Source: an uncultured Oscillibacter sp.
Lineage (GTDB): Bacteria; Bacillota_A; Clostridia; Oscillospirales; Oscillospiraceae
DNA length: 24,484 nt
NCBI GenBank assembly: GCA_951800675.1
Contig: CATOKC010000043.1
Span: 1 to 24,484, forward strand
Direction of reading: 5' to 3'
This document shows, piece by piece, positions 8,254-14,892 of the stretch; position 1 is the stretch's first letter; each line of letters starts with the position of its first letter. Below the pieces are notes generated by a model. It saw only the letters and a program-made list of their open reading frames with translations. It did no database searches and had not been told where the DNA came from. A program made the position numbers and the translations under genes.

Positions 8254-8886
8254 ATGAAGCGCTGGCTCAGCGGCCTCTTGGCCGCTTTGACCTTGTTCTC
8301 CCTCACCGCCTGCGGCGGCATTGTGGACCTGACGGACGTGCCGGAGGGGGCCCAATTTGAGGACACAAAGGTCGATCTTCCCGCCGTGGAGGATCCGCGA
8401 GACCTGGCGGACCCCGCCGGACCGGAGGACCCTCCCAATGAAGAAGACGCTTCTTCACCGGAGATTGAGGATTCCTTGGCAGACGCCGAGCATCCACTGG
8501 AAGAACTCCCCGACGCCCAGGAGGACACTCTCCCGGAGGATGGAGCTTATACCTCGAAGGAGGACGTGGCCCTCTACATCCACACCTATGGCCGTCTGCC
8601 GGACAACTTTATCACGAAGAAGGAGGCCCAGAACCTGGGCTGGCCCGGCGGGGACCTGGAGCCCTACGCTCCGGGCATGTGCATCGGCGGCAGCCGCTTT
8701 GGAAATTACGAGGGACTTTTGCCGGAGTCCAAGGGCCGGACCTATACGGAGTGCGACATCGACACCCTGGGAGCCAGGAGCCGGGGGGCCAAGCGGATCG
8801 TCTTTTCCAACGACGGCCTGGTCTACTACACGGAGGACCACTATGAATCCTTCGAGCTGCTGTATGGAGATGAGGGCGATGGTTGA
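8254..8886 (+). CDS. Lipoprotein barnase-type ribonuclease
   Basis: This 210-residue protein joins a lipoprotein signal (lipobox SLTAC, Cys20) to a strongly acidic linker of about 75 residues rich in Asp, Glu and Pro, and then to a barnase domain (about 100-205). Barnase-family enzymes (PF00545) cut single-stranded RNA. By eye the catalytic residues of Bacillus barnase are all present: K122 (K27), E166 (E73), R177 (R83), R181 (R87) and H196 (H102). Barnase R59 is replaced by Y152. The start at ATG 8254 is chosen over the in-frame ATGs at 8245 and 8248 because AAAGGA (8240-8245) has proper spacing only to 8254. The stop overlaps the barstar start by 8 nt. It is probably a cell-surface RNase for defence, competition or nutrient recovery. 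The lipid anchor is the unusual feature. Confidence 0.93.
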   Translation: MKRWLSGLLAALTLFSLTACGGIVDLTDVPEGAQFEDTKVDLPAVEDPRDLADPAGPEDPPNEEDASSPEIEDSLADAEHPLEELPDAQEDTLPEDGAYTSKEDVALYIHTYGRLPDNFITKKEAQNLGWPGGDLEPYAPGMCIGGSRFGNYEGLLPESKGRTYTECDIDTLGARSRGAKRIVFSNDGLVYYTEDHYESFELLYGDEGDG

Positions 8887-9148
8887 GATCGTATTGGACG
8901 GATGGGAACTCCAATCCCTGGAGGACGTTCACGACCGCTTTGCCCAGGCTCTGGACTTGCCGGAGTGGTACGGGCGGAATCTGGACGCCCTGTTTGACTG
9001 CCTGACGGACCTGGGAGAACCCTTGACGGTCCGCCTCCTCCACCAAGAAACCCTGGAGGACCGGCTGGGCCGCCGGGGAGGAGCCCTGGTCCGCCTGCTC
9101 CGCCGGGCGGCGGAGGAAAATCCCAGGGTAACGCTGCTGAAGGAGTGA
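8879..9148 (+). CDS. Barstar-family inhibitor of the adjacent ribonuclease
   Basis: This 89-residue protein of the barstar family (PF01337) should bind and block the barnase encoded just upstream before it is exported. The central stretch LPEWYGRNLDALFDCLTDL (27-45) closely matches barstar helix 2. It keeps D36 and D40, equivalent to barstar D35 and D39, which plug the RNase active site. Trp38 of barstar is Phe here and Glu76 is Arg. The ATG at 8879 overlaps the RNase stop by 8 nt, which couples translation. In-frame ATGs at 8864 and 8870 are possible but less well placed relative to GGAG/GAGGG. No strong terminator follows: GGGCGG/CCCCC near 9149-9169 is imperfect. Confidence 0.93.
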   Translation: MVEIVLDGWELQSLEDVHDRFAQALDLPEWYGRNLDALFDCLTDLGEPLTVRLLHQETLEDRLGRRGGALVRLLRRAAEENPRVTLLKE

Positions 9149-9165
9149 GGGCGGAAAATTCCCCC

Positions 9166-9194
9166 TTTTCAGCCGTCCTTTCCTGTGGTATACT
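9166..9194 (+). promoter_or_regulatory. Promoter for the multi-pass membrane protein gene
   Basis: TTTTCA (9166-9171) and an extended -10 (TGG then TATACT, 9189-9194) are separated by 17 bp. The site lies just after the barstar stop and about 38 nt before the membrane protein start. Confidence 0.6.
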
Positions 9195-9231
9195 AGGGAA
9201 ATCGAATTGGCTACTGAAAGGACCACTTGTT

Positions 9232-10116
9232 ATGGATAAACGTTACGCGCTCCCCCTGACGGCCGCCCTGGGCGGAGCCGCCGCCTGCGTGCTGCGGCTG
9301 CTGCAAAACCACACCGGCTACGAGGCGGACACCGGCCTCCCCATTCCCGGCAACTTCGCCGCCCTGGCCCTGGCGGTTTTGCTGATTGGCCTGGCCGCCG
9401 CCCTGGCTCTCACCGCCCGGCTCCTTCCGGCGGAGGAGGAACCCGGCCCCATTCTACCCAGAGATTTCTCCACGGAAAACACCGGACTGCTGACCGTTCC
9501 CATGTGCGGCGTGTTTCTCCTGGCCCTCAGCGGTCTCAGTGACCTGGCGGAGAGCGCCTCCCTACTGCCGGAGGGGCTGGTCTCCTCCCGGCACGCCATT
9601 TACAGCATCCTCCGGGCCGGGGGCCTGGGATTGTCCCTCCGGGGACAGACCCTGCTGGGTGTGCTGACCCTGGCCGCCGCCGTCTCTTTGTTCCCGGTGC
9701 TGGCGGGCTGCCGCCGCCGGGAGGGCGGGCCAACGCGAAAGGCCCCCTCCGCCATCACTCTGACGCCTGTGGCGGCCTTGGTGGTGCGTCTGGTGCTGAC
9801 CTACCGCATCGACTCCGTAAACCCCTCTTTGACCATGTACTACGTAGAACTGCTGGCACTGGTGTTCATGACCTTGGGCTTTTACCGTCTCAGCTCCTTT
9901 GCCTTTCAGGCGGGACGGACACGGCGTTTCGGGTTCTACGCCGCAGCCTCCCTGGTCCTCTGCGCCGCCTCCTTAGCGGACGGCAGCGCGTACCTCTCCT
10001 CCCTGCTCCTCTATGCGGGGGGAGCCCTGACGCTGATGGGCTTCCTGCTTCTTCGGGTCGCCAACGAGCTGGAAGCGGAGAAGGACGACGGCACCATCAT
10101 CGGACCGGCGGGATGA
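9232..10116 (+). CDS. Multi-pass membrane protein of unknown function
   Basis: I do not recognise a characterised family. The 294-residue protein is very hydrophobic, with about seven to eight likely membrane segments separated by short basic or acidic loops (for example PAEEEPGPILPRDF near residue 75 and CRRREGGPTRK near 165). It has a charged C-terminal tail (NELEAEKDDG). The ATG at 9232 is chosen over an upstream in-frame ATG at 9145 because the reading frame before 9232 runs through the promoter and AAAGGA (9217-9222) precedes 9232 by 9 nt. It appears to be a single-gene unit with its own promoter and terminator. No catalytic motif or transporter signature was seen. Confidence 0.82.
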   Translation: MDKRYALPLTAALGGAAACVLRLLQNHTGYEADTGLPIPGNFAALALAVLLIGLAAALALTARLLPAEEEPGPILPRDFSTENTGLLTVPMCGVFLLALSGLSDLAESASLLPEGLVSSRHAIYSILRAGGLGLSLRGQTLLGVLTLAAAVSLFPVLAGCRRREGGPTRKAPSAITLTPVAALVVRLVLTYRIDSVNPSLTMYYVELLALVFMTLGFYRLSSFAFQAGRTRRFGFYAAASLVLCAASLADGSAYLSSLLLYAGGALTLMGFLLLRVANELEAEKDDGTIIGPAG

Positions 10117-10140
10117 CGCTCTCCCCTCTTCCGAACGCAA

Positions 10141-10175
10141 AACGGCCCCGGCGCGATTCAAGCGCCGGGGCCGTT
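10141..10175. terminator. Shared bidirectional terminator between convergent genes
   Basis: A perfect 14-bp stem (10141-10154 with 10162-10175) with a 7-nt loop lies between the membrane protein stop and the mscS-family stop. The tail is TTTT on the minus strand and CTCT on the plus strand, so it suits the leftward serA-mscS transcript best. Confidence 0.85.
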
Positions 10176-10177
10176 CT

Positions 10178-10993
10178 CTATGCTTGGGGTTCCACAATAC
10201 GCACATCCAGCTTATTGTAGGGAATCTCCACCCCCGCCTTGGCAAACTCCGCCCGCAGATTCTCCGCCAGGGCAAACTGGGTGGTCCAGAAGTCCTCCGC
10301 CGAGGCCCAGCAGTAGACGGTGAAGTCGATGCCGCTATCCGCGAAGGCGGTGAGGTACACTGCCGGGGCAGGGTCGGCGAGGATGCACTCCGTGGCCTCC
10401 ATGGCCCGGTAACAGGCGGCCTTTACGGTCTCTGTAGGCGCGTCATAGGAGGCGCTCATTTTCCAGACAATCCGCCGCCGCCCCAGCACGGTGTAATTCG
10501 TGACCTTGGAGGCCGCTAATTCCTTGTTGGGCAGCAGGGCCGTCAGACCGTCGGGGGTGATGAGGCGCGTGTGGTTCAGGCTGATCTCCTCCACCGTTCC
10601 GGAGACCCCGCCGGACTCGATGAAGTCCCCAATCGCGAAGGGACGAGAGGACAAAATCACCAGTCCTCCGGCCACATTGCCCAGTACGTCCTCCGCCGCC
10701 AGGGTCACGCCCAGAGACCCCACGGACAAAAGCGCCACCAGAGAGGTCATGTTGATTCCCAAGCTCCCGGCGGTAAAGACCACTGTCAGGGTGTACAGCA
10801 GCAGCTTAAGGGCCATCAGGATATACCGCCGGATGCGCTCCTCCAGCTTCGTCCGGCGGAGGAGGCGGCGGACCAGCTTCAGCAGCAGTCGCGCCGCCAC
10901 CATGCACACCAGAAGTGTGATGGCAGCGGCCAGGATGTTCTCCAGGGCCAGCTTTCCGGCAAAACGCTCCATGGCTCCATTCAGGTCGAACAC
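10178..10993 (-). CDS. MscS-family small-conductance mechanosensitive channel
   Basis: This 271-residue membrane channel should release solutes on hypo-osmotic shock. Two N-terminal helices (about 12-37 and 53-80) precede the pore-lining segment and the conserved family region. That region includes VGSLGVTLAAEDVLGNVAGG (near 92-111), then a beta-rich region with RPFAIGDFIES and the GTVEEISLNHTRL segment. Length is normal for the family. The start is GTG at 10993, preceded by AAGGAGG (11001-11007) at 7-nt spacing. The nearby ATG is out of frame. It lies 35 nt downstream of serA on the same strand and is probably co-transcribed with it. A metabolic reason for the pairing is not evident. Confidence 0.93.
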   Translation of the reverse strand: MFDLNGAMERFAGKLALENILAAAITLLVCMVAARLLLKLVRRLLRRTKLEERIRRYILMALKLLLYTLTVVFTAGSLGINMTSLVALLSVGSLGVTLAAEDVLGNVAGGLVILSSRPFAIGDFIESGGVSGTVEEISLNHTRLITPDGLTALLPNKELAASKVTNYTVLGRRRIVWKMSASYDAPTETVKAACYRAMEATECILADPAPAVYLTAFADSGIDFTVYCWASAEDFWTTQFALAENLRAEFAKAGVEIPYNKLDVRIVEPQA

Positions 10994-11028
10994 ATTCGCT
11001 CCTCCTTATGAAATGTCAAGGAATCCGT

Positions 11029-12195
11029 TCAGCCGATGACCCGGACCCGGATGACGTTGGGCAGGCGCTTCAAGTCCTCCAGGACGGTAGGCTCCACCGG
11101 CGTCCCCAGGTCCACCAGGGTATAGGCGTAGTCCCCCTTGCTCTTGTTGCTCAGGTTTTCCACATTCACACCGTCCCGGCTGAGGAGGGCCGTGATGCTG
11201 GCCAGCATGGCGGGGATATTCTTGTGGAGGACACAGAGCCGCTGAGCGCCGCTCCGGTCCAAGTACACGTCGGGGAGGTTCACGGAGTTTCGAATGTTTC
11301 CGTTTTCCAGGTAGTCCCGCAGCTCCTCCGCCGCCATGACGGCGCAGTTCTGCTCGCTCTCCGGGGTGGAGGCCCCCAGATGAGGCATGGCAATGACATG
11401 GGGATTCGCCACCAGCTGATTGGTAGGGAAGTCGGTGACGTAGGCCGTCACCTTCCCCGCGTCCAGAGCGGCCAGCAGGGCCTCGTCATCCACTACGCCC
11501 CCCCGGGCCAGGTTGATCAGCCGCACGCCGGGCTTCATGGCGGCCAGGGCCTCCCGGCCGATCATGTGACGGGTTTTTTCATTGAAGTGAATGTGGGCGG
11601 TGATGTAGTCCGCCTTTTTATAGAGCTCGCTCACATCCTGGACCACGTGGACATGGCGGTCCAGCCGCAGCGCCGCGTCCACGGAGAGGAAGGGGTCGTA
11701 TCCGTATACGTCCATTCCCAGGTCCAGGGCCACGTTGGCCACCAAAGCGCCGATAGCCCCTAAGCCGATGACCCCCAGGGCCTTCCGGTAGAGCTCCGGG
11801 CCCACGAAGGCGGACTTGCCCTTTTCCACCACCGTTTCCACCTCCACGCCGGAGGCCGCCTGATTCTTCACCCAGCGCACGGCGCCAGTGATATCCCGGG
11901 AAGAGATCAGCATGGCGCAGAGCACCAGCTCCTTCACCGCGTTGGCATTGGCCCCGGGAGTGGAAAAGACGGCGACGCCGCTTTCCGAACAGCGATCCAG
12001 GGGAATGTTATTCACGCCCACGCCCGCCCGGGCGATGGCCAACAGGCTGTCCGGGAAGGCGTAGTCCAGCAGATTGGCGGAGCGGACCAGGATGCCCTCC
12101 TCCTCCGTCACGTCCTCCCCCACCAGATAGCGGGCGGGGGCCAGCCGCTCCAGCCCCTGGGGGGCGATCTTGTTCAGTGTTTTGACTCGATACAT
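11029..12195 (-). CDS. serA: D-3-phosphoglycerate dehydrogenase (short ACT-domain type)
   Basis: This 388-residue 2-hydroxyacid dehydrogenase starts serine synthesis by oxidising 3-phosphoglycerate with NAD. Visible are the substrate-site VRSA (37-40), GVNNIP (60-65), the nucleotide-binding G144-L-G-A-I-G149, the catalytic Arg in LARGG (R231) and the His in MPHLGAST (H272). A C-terminal ACT domain (about 316-388) could sense serine. The expected catalytic Glu (of the DxFxxEP type) is not obvious: the segment reads VTDFPTNQ (253-260). The ATG at 12195 is chosen over an in-frame upstream codon because GGAGGT sits just before it and because the protein then begins MYRVKTLNKI, as in clostridial relatives. 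It is first in an operon with the MscS gene. Confidence 0.88.
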   Translation of the reverse strand: MYRVKTLNKIAPQGLERLAPARYLVGEDVTEEEGILVRSANLLDYAFPDSLLAIARAGVGVNNIPLDRCSESGVAVFSTPGANANAVKELVLCAMLISSRDITGAVRWVKNQAASGVEVETVVEKGKSAFVGPELYRKALGVIGLGAIGALVANVALDLGMDVYGYDPFLSVDAALRLDRHVHVVQDVSELYKKADYITAHIHFNEKTRHMIGREALAAMKPGVRLINLARGGVVDDEALLAALDAGKVTAYVTDFPTNQLVANPHVIAMPHLGASTPESEQNCAVMAAEELRDYLENGNIRNSVNLPDVYLDRSGAQRLCVLHKNIPAMLASITALLSRDGVNVENLSNKSKGDYAYTLVDLGTPVEPTVLEDLKRLPNVIRVRVIG

Positions 12196-12263
12196 GGAAA
12201 ACCTCCGGTTAAACGAGATCATGCTTTCTCAGTTGGAAGCCCGCCGGGCGGGTTTCCGGTTCT

Positions 12264-12292
12264 AGTATAGTCCCCTTTTTCCCCGGGGGCAA
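12264..12292 (-). promoter_or_regulatory. Promoter for serA-mscS
   Basis: On the minus strand TTGCCC (12287-12292) and TATACT (12264-12269) are separated by 17 bp, giving a start near 12257. An imperfect 10-bp hairpin (12235-12257) would form at the very 5' end of the mRNA, which could stabilise it. Confidence 0.65.
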
Positions 12293-12395
12293 GTGGCATT
12301 TCCACAGTATTTTCCCCTTATTGTTGCTTTTGCCATGGATTTTTTTCAAAGAGCCGCTTATACTGAAAAAAAATACTGGCTTGGGAGGTCACACC

Positions 12396-12776
12396 ATGGC
12401 GATTTTCACACCGAAGCCCCTCGCCCAATCCTGCCCGTTGGAGGACCCCGCCGGAGACTACAAAACCGCCCGCCGGGCGGAGCAGTATCGCTTTAGCAAA
12501 CAGGCTGTCTACTTTCCCGCCTTTCCCGGCATCCAATATCTCTCCTTCGCCGCCCTGACGAAGGCCATGACCCGGAATACCAGTCTGCCCCTGACGGGCT
12601 GCTGCGGCAAGGCCCTGCCGGTGACCCGTCTGCGGCTGTATTACGGCGGCGGGGAGTTTTACCAGGATTTCACCTTTGAAAAGCTGGTCAATGCCAACGA
12701 GGTTCTGGACGCCATCGCCGCCGCCCGGCCGGAGCTTCCTCTGGAGCGGGAGGAGCGGCCACAGACTGCCATTTAG
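12396..12776 (+). CDS. Small soluble protein of unknown function
   Basis: This 126-residue protein has no signal peptide or membrane segment. I do not recognise the family. Its middle contains alternating hydrophobic strands and a distinctive stretch (CCGKALPVTRLRLYYGGGEF, near 68-87), then EKLVNANEVLDAIAAARPEL, which looks like a C-terminal helix. The pattern suggests a small beta-barrel with a C-terminal helix (PH-like), but this is only inference. The start at ATG 12396 is supported by GGGAGGTC at 12383-12390. A TATACT at 12359-12364 could be its -10 box, but no good -35 box is seen. The gene is divergent from serA. Confidence 0.78.
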   Translation: MAIFTPKPLAQSCPLEDPAGDYKTARRAEQYRFSKQAVYFPAFPGIQYLSFAALTKAMTRNTSLPLTGCCGKALPVTRLRLYYGGGEFYQDFTFEKLVNANEVLDAIAAARPELPLEREERPQTAI

Positions 12777-12889
12777 GCGGTTCCATCTATGGCCTAAGAG
12801 CGGCCCTGGGCGCGGTTAACCCGCAAAGCGCGTCTGGGGGCGCAGCCCTTTCAAACTTCCGCACCCGAGGGAACAAGAGACAAAAATGC
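12777..12889. other. Gap between the unknown gene and its terminator
   Basis: This is GC-rich sequence with short imperfect repeats (GGTTAACC near 12817 and several GCGC runs). No gene or recognised RNA is seen. Confidence 0.4.
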
Positions 12890-12918
12890 GCGCCGGAGGT
12901 CATACCTTCGGCGCTTTT
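12890..12918 (+). terminator. Intrinsic terminator upstream of the MerR gene
   Basis: An 11-bp stem with one G-T pair (12890-12900 with 12904-12914) and a CAT loop is followed by TTTT. It probably ends the transcript of the small unknown gene and insulates the MerR promoter. Confidence 0.78.
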
Positions 12919-12951
12919 CCCGGCCTTTTTCGGAAATTTACAAAATACCTC

Positions 12952-12982
12952 TTGACCTTCCCCCTGCTGGAAGGTGTATCAT
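12952..12982 (+). promoter_or_regulatory. MerR-type promoter and operator (19-bp spacer, perfect dyad)
   Basis: TTGACC (12952-12957) and TATCAT (12977-12982) are 19 bp apart, the over-long spacing typical of MerR-family target promoters. Between them a perfect dyad ACCTTCC-N7-GGAAGGT (12955-12975) is centred on the spacer. The arrangement closely resembles the CueR-controlled copA promoter of E. coli. Transcription would start near 12989, so the ATG at 12981 cannot be the start codon, and GTG 13008 is used instead. The regulator is probably autoregulated. Confidence 0.85.
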
Positions 12983-13007
12983 GAGCCCAGAAATTGAGGT
13001 GAGGGAC

Positions 13008-13658
13008 GTGAAAATCAACGAGGTGGAAGCCCTGGTGGGCATCACCCGGAAGAATATCCGCTTTTATGAGGCCGAGGGCCTTCTGGCCCCCCGGCGGAAC
13101 AGTGAAAACGGCTATCGGGACTATGGTGAGGCCGAGGTCAGCGTCCTGCTCCAAATCAAGCTGCTGCGAAAGCTGGGCGTGCCTCTGGAAGAAATCCGCC
13201 GGATGCAGAGCGGGGTCCACACTGTAGGGGACGGCATGCGCCGCCATCTGGTCTCCCTGGAGCGGGATCGGGACAACCTGGATCAGGCCATTCGCCTTTG
13301 CGCCGGACTGACGGACCGGCAGGAGCGGCTGGGGGACCTGGACGCCGGGAGCATCTTAAAGGAGATGGAGGTCATGGAGCAAGGCGGCGCTACATTCCAG
13401 AATAAGCAGCGGCAGGACGTCCGCATCCGCTATGTGGCCCCGGTAGTCATCACCGTGCTGATGCTGCTTTTGATGGGGGGCATCGCGGGGCTGATTCTCT
13501 GGCTCACCGCCTTGAGCGCCGAGGAAGCGCCCCCGTCCTTCATGCTGGCGATCATGGCCCTGGTCCCTTTGGTTATCAGCGGCGGCGTGGTGCTGGCCCT
13601 GGTACAGCGAATTCGAGAAATCGGGAGAGGAGAAATTGACGATGCGAAAAACTACTAA
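13008..13658 (+). CDS. Membrane-anchored MerR-family transcriptional regulator
   Basis: This 216-residue protein has an N-terminal MerR winged-helix domain (1-70: NEVEALVGITRKNIRFYEAE and then NGYRDYGEAEV), a coiled-coil dimer helix (about 75-125) and two membrane helices (about 143-168 and 178-200). It ends in RIREIGRGEIDDAKNY. It has only one cysteine (Cys98), so the Cys pair of CueR-type metal sensors is absent. The effector is unknown and may be a membrane or lipophilic signal. GTG 13008 with GAGGTGAGGG (12996-13005) is chosen because the promoter -10 box overlaps the upstream ATG. The last 17 nt overlap the next gene, whose ribosome site lies in the codons of the C-terminal motif. Confidence 0.88.
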   Translation: MKINEVEALVGITRKNIRFYEAEGLLAPRRNSENGYRDYGEAEVSVLLQIKLLRKLGVPLEEIRRMQSGVHTVGDGMRRHLVSLERDRDNLDQAIRLCAGLTDRQERLGDLDAGSILKEMEVMEQGGATFQNKQRQDVRIRYVAPVVITVLMLLLMGGIAGLILWLTALSAEEAPPSFMLAIMALVPLVISGGVVLALVQRIREIGRGEIDDAKNY

Positions 13659-13902
13659 AAAGAAGATCGCCCCCATTGTCATCACCGTGGCGGTGGTGTT
13701 GTATGTCGGGCCCCTGGTCCTTCTGCTCCTGGCATCCATGGGCAACCTCTTTGGCGGGGCGGAGCCGGTCCTCTTCCCGCTGGCCTTTCTGGCGGCCTAT
13801 CTGCTTCTGGGCGGCGCGGTCATTGTGGGAGTCATCAAAGCTCTGCTCCAGCGGCTGGATGAGATCGACGGCGGCGAGGAAGAGGAGGCCAGCCGGTACT
13901 GA
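13642..13902 (+). CDS. Small two-TM protein with C-terminal EIxGGE signature
   Basis: This 86-residue membrane protein has a basic N-terminus (MRKTTKKK), two hydrophobic segments (about 9-32 and 42-66) and the tail LQRLDEIDGGEEEEASRY. The tail closely resembles those of the MerR protein upstream and of the small protein at 14893. The ATG overlaps the MerR gene by 17 nt and is served by GAGAGGAG (13625-13632) within the MerR codons. Function is unknown. Its position suggests a partner or target of the MerR regulator, possibly by pairing of the similar membrane segments. Confidence 0.8.
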   Translation: MRKTTKKKIAPIVITVAVVLYVGPLVLLLLASMGNLFGGAEPVLFPLAFLAAYLLLGGAVIVGVIKALLQRLDEIDGGEEEEASRY

Positions 13903-13908
13903 GGGCAG

Positions 13909-13941
13909 AAAAAGCGGGACGCTTTTCGAAAAGCGCCCCGC
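13909..13941 (-). terminator. Terminator of the PilZ gene
   Basis: On the minus strand a stem of 5 plus 7 bp with one mismatch (13914-13941, core CGCTTTT/AAAAGCG) is followed by TTTTT (13909-13913). It lies between the convergent two-TM and PilZ genes and may also stall the plus-strand transcript. Confidence 0.75.
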
Positions 13942-13965
13942 CGGGAAGGTCAATGACCGGGGAGA

Positions 13966-14703
13966 TTACCAGTGCCCCTCCTCAGAGCGGCTATGCTCCC
14001 GCCGATTGCCAAGCTGCATGTTGAAAAGGACCTTGGTCAGGGAGTTGATTTCATCCCGTTTCAGCTGTGCGAAGAGGACGCCGCAGCGGAACTCATTGGG
14101 CCCGCACTCCACCACCCGGATGATCTCGCCGATGAAGTCCATGGCTACATAGTCCTCCAGCTTGATCTTGAGGCGCAGCACCTCGCCCTCTCCGTGAAGA
14201 TACTCCGAGGTGAAGCAGCAGCCGCCGGTGCTGATGTCCACCAGCCGGCACTCCTCCGGCCGCTCGAAGCGTTCATCGTTCATGTAGTAAATGGAGATGG
14301 GGACATTATTCACCGCCAGACGGAAGGTGTCCCGGTGGTTCTCGTGAACCTCCGGCTCCAGATCCTTCAGCCGCATCTGGACGCGGGAGGACTCCTCTAC
14401 CGTCGCCCGGAGATAAAACTGGTTCATCTTATTGTCGCAGCCCCGCACAAACACCGTGCTCCCAGGCTCGCAGACCTTGAACGACAGCCCGCCGGGATGG
14501 CGGCCCATGGTGAGCTCGGTGCCGCCGTGTTCCGTAATCAGGCCGGTGTTCAGTACCCGGCCGGATTTTTCCACAATCTCAATGGGCATTTCCCTGCACA
14601 TCTCAGGGAAGCCCGGGTTCGTTTCTTCCAGCGCCGGTTCCGTCGGCGTCGGGAGGTAAGCCTCAAGGTCCTGGTCCCGGTTGAAAAACGAAAAGATACC
14701 CAT
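13966..14703 (-). CDS. PilZ-domain protein (YcgR-like, c-di-GMP binding)
   Basis: This 245-residue cytoplasmic protein has an N-terminal YcgR-like beta domain (about 38-118) and a C-terminal PilZ domain (about 122-230). Both c-di-GMP binding motifs are present: R124-x3-R128 (in HRDTFR) and D156-x-S158-x-x-G161 (in DISTGG). Relatives with this layout adjust flagellar motors or surface polysaccharide in response to c-di-GMP. No flagellar gene is in the window. The ATG at 14703 is preceded by AGGTGG. It is a single-gene unit with its own promoter and terminator. Confidence 0.9.
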   Translation of the reverse strand: MGIFSFFNRDQDLEAYLPTPTEPALEETNPGFPEMCREMPIEIVEKSGRVLNTGLITEHGGTELTMGRHPGGLSFKVCEPGSTVFVRGCDNKMNQFYLRATVEESSRVQMRLKDLEPEVHENHRDTFRLAVNNVPISIYYMNDERFERPEECRLVDISTGGCCFTSEYLHGEGEVLRLKIKLEDYVAMDFIGEIIRVVECGPNEFRCGVLFAQLKRDEINSLTKVLFNMQLGNRREHSRSEEGHW

Positions 14704-14787
14704 ACCACACCACCTGTATCACGTATTTGAAAGCCTATGCCGGTCCGGCCGGAGACGATTTTCTGGTTTGATCGCCGCTTACTGGGC

Positions 14788-14816
14788 ATTATAGCATAAA
14801 ACCTTTCCCACCGCAA
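14788..14816 (-). promoter_or_regulatory. Sigma-A promoter for the PilZ gene
   Basis: On the minus strand TTGCGG (14811-14816) and a perfect TATAAT (14788-14793) are separated by 17 bp. A leader of about 78 nt follows. The divergent gene at 14893 has only a weak -10 candidate (GATAAT, 14855-14860). Confidence 0.7.
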
Positions 14817-14892
14817 GCCCCTCCCCATTTTTACGGAGGCGGGGAAGCGCTGGAGATAATCTCTCTATTTTATGAGGAAGGGAGGGACCGTT

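Noticed and set aside
8357..8878. Long N-terminal extension of the barstar frame into the barnase gene
   Set aside because: The translation is Arg/Thr/Pro-rich shadow sequence. Barstar homology begins exactly at ATG 8879, which has a suitable ribosome site.
12981..13007. ATG 12981 as the MerR start codon
   Set aside because: It overlaps the -10 box of the MerR-type promoter, so it would not be in the mRNA. GTG 13008 with GAGGTGAGGG fits better and matches the usual MerR N-terminus.
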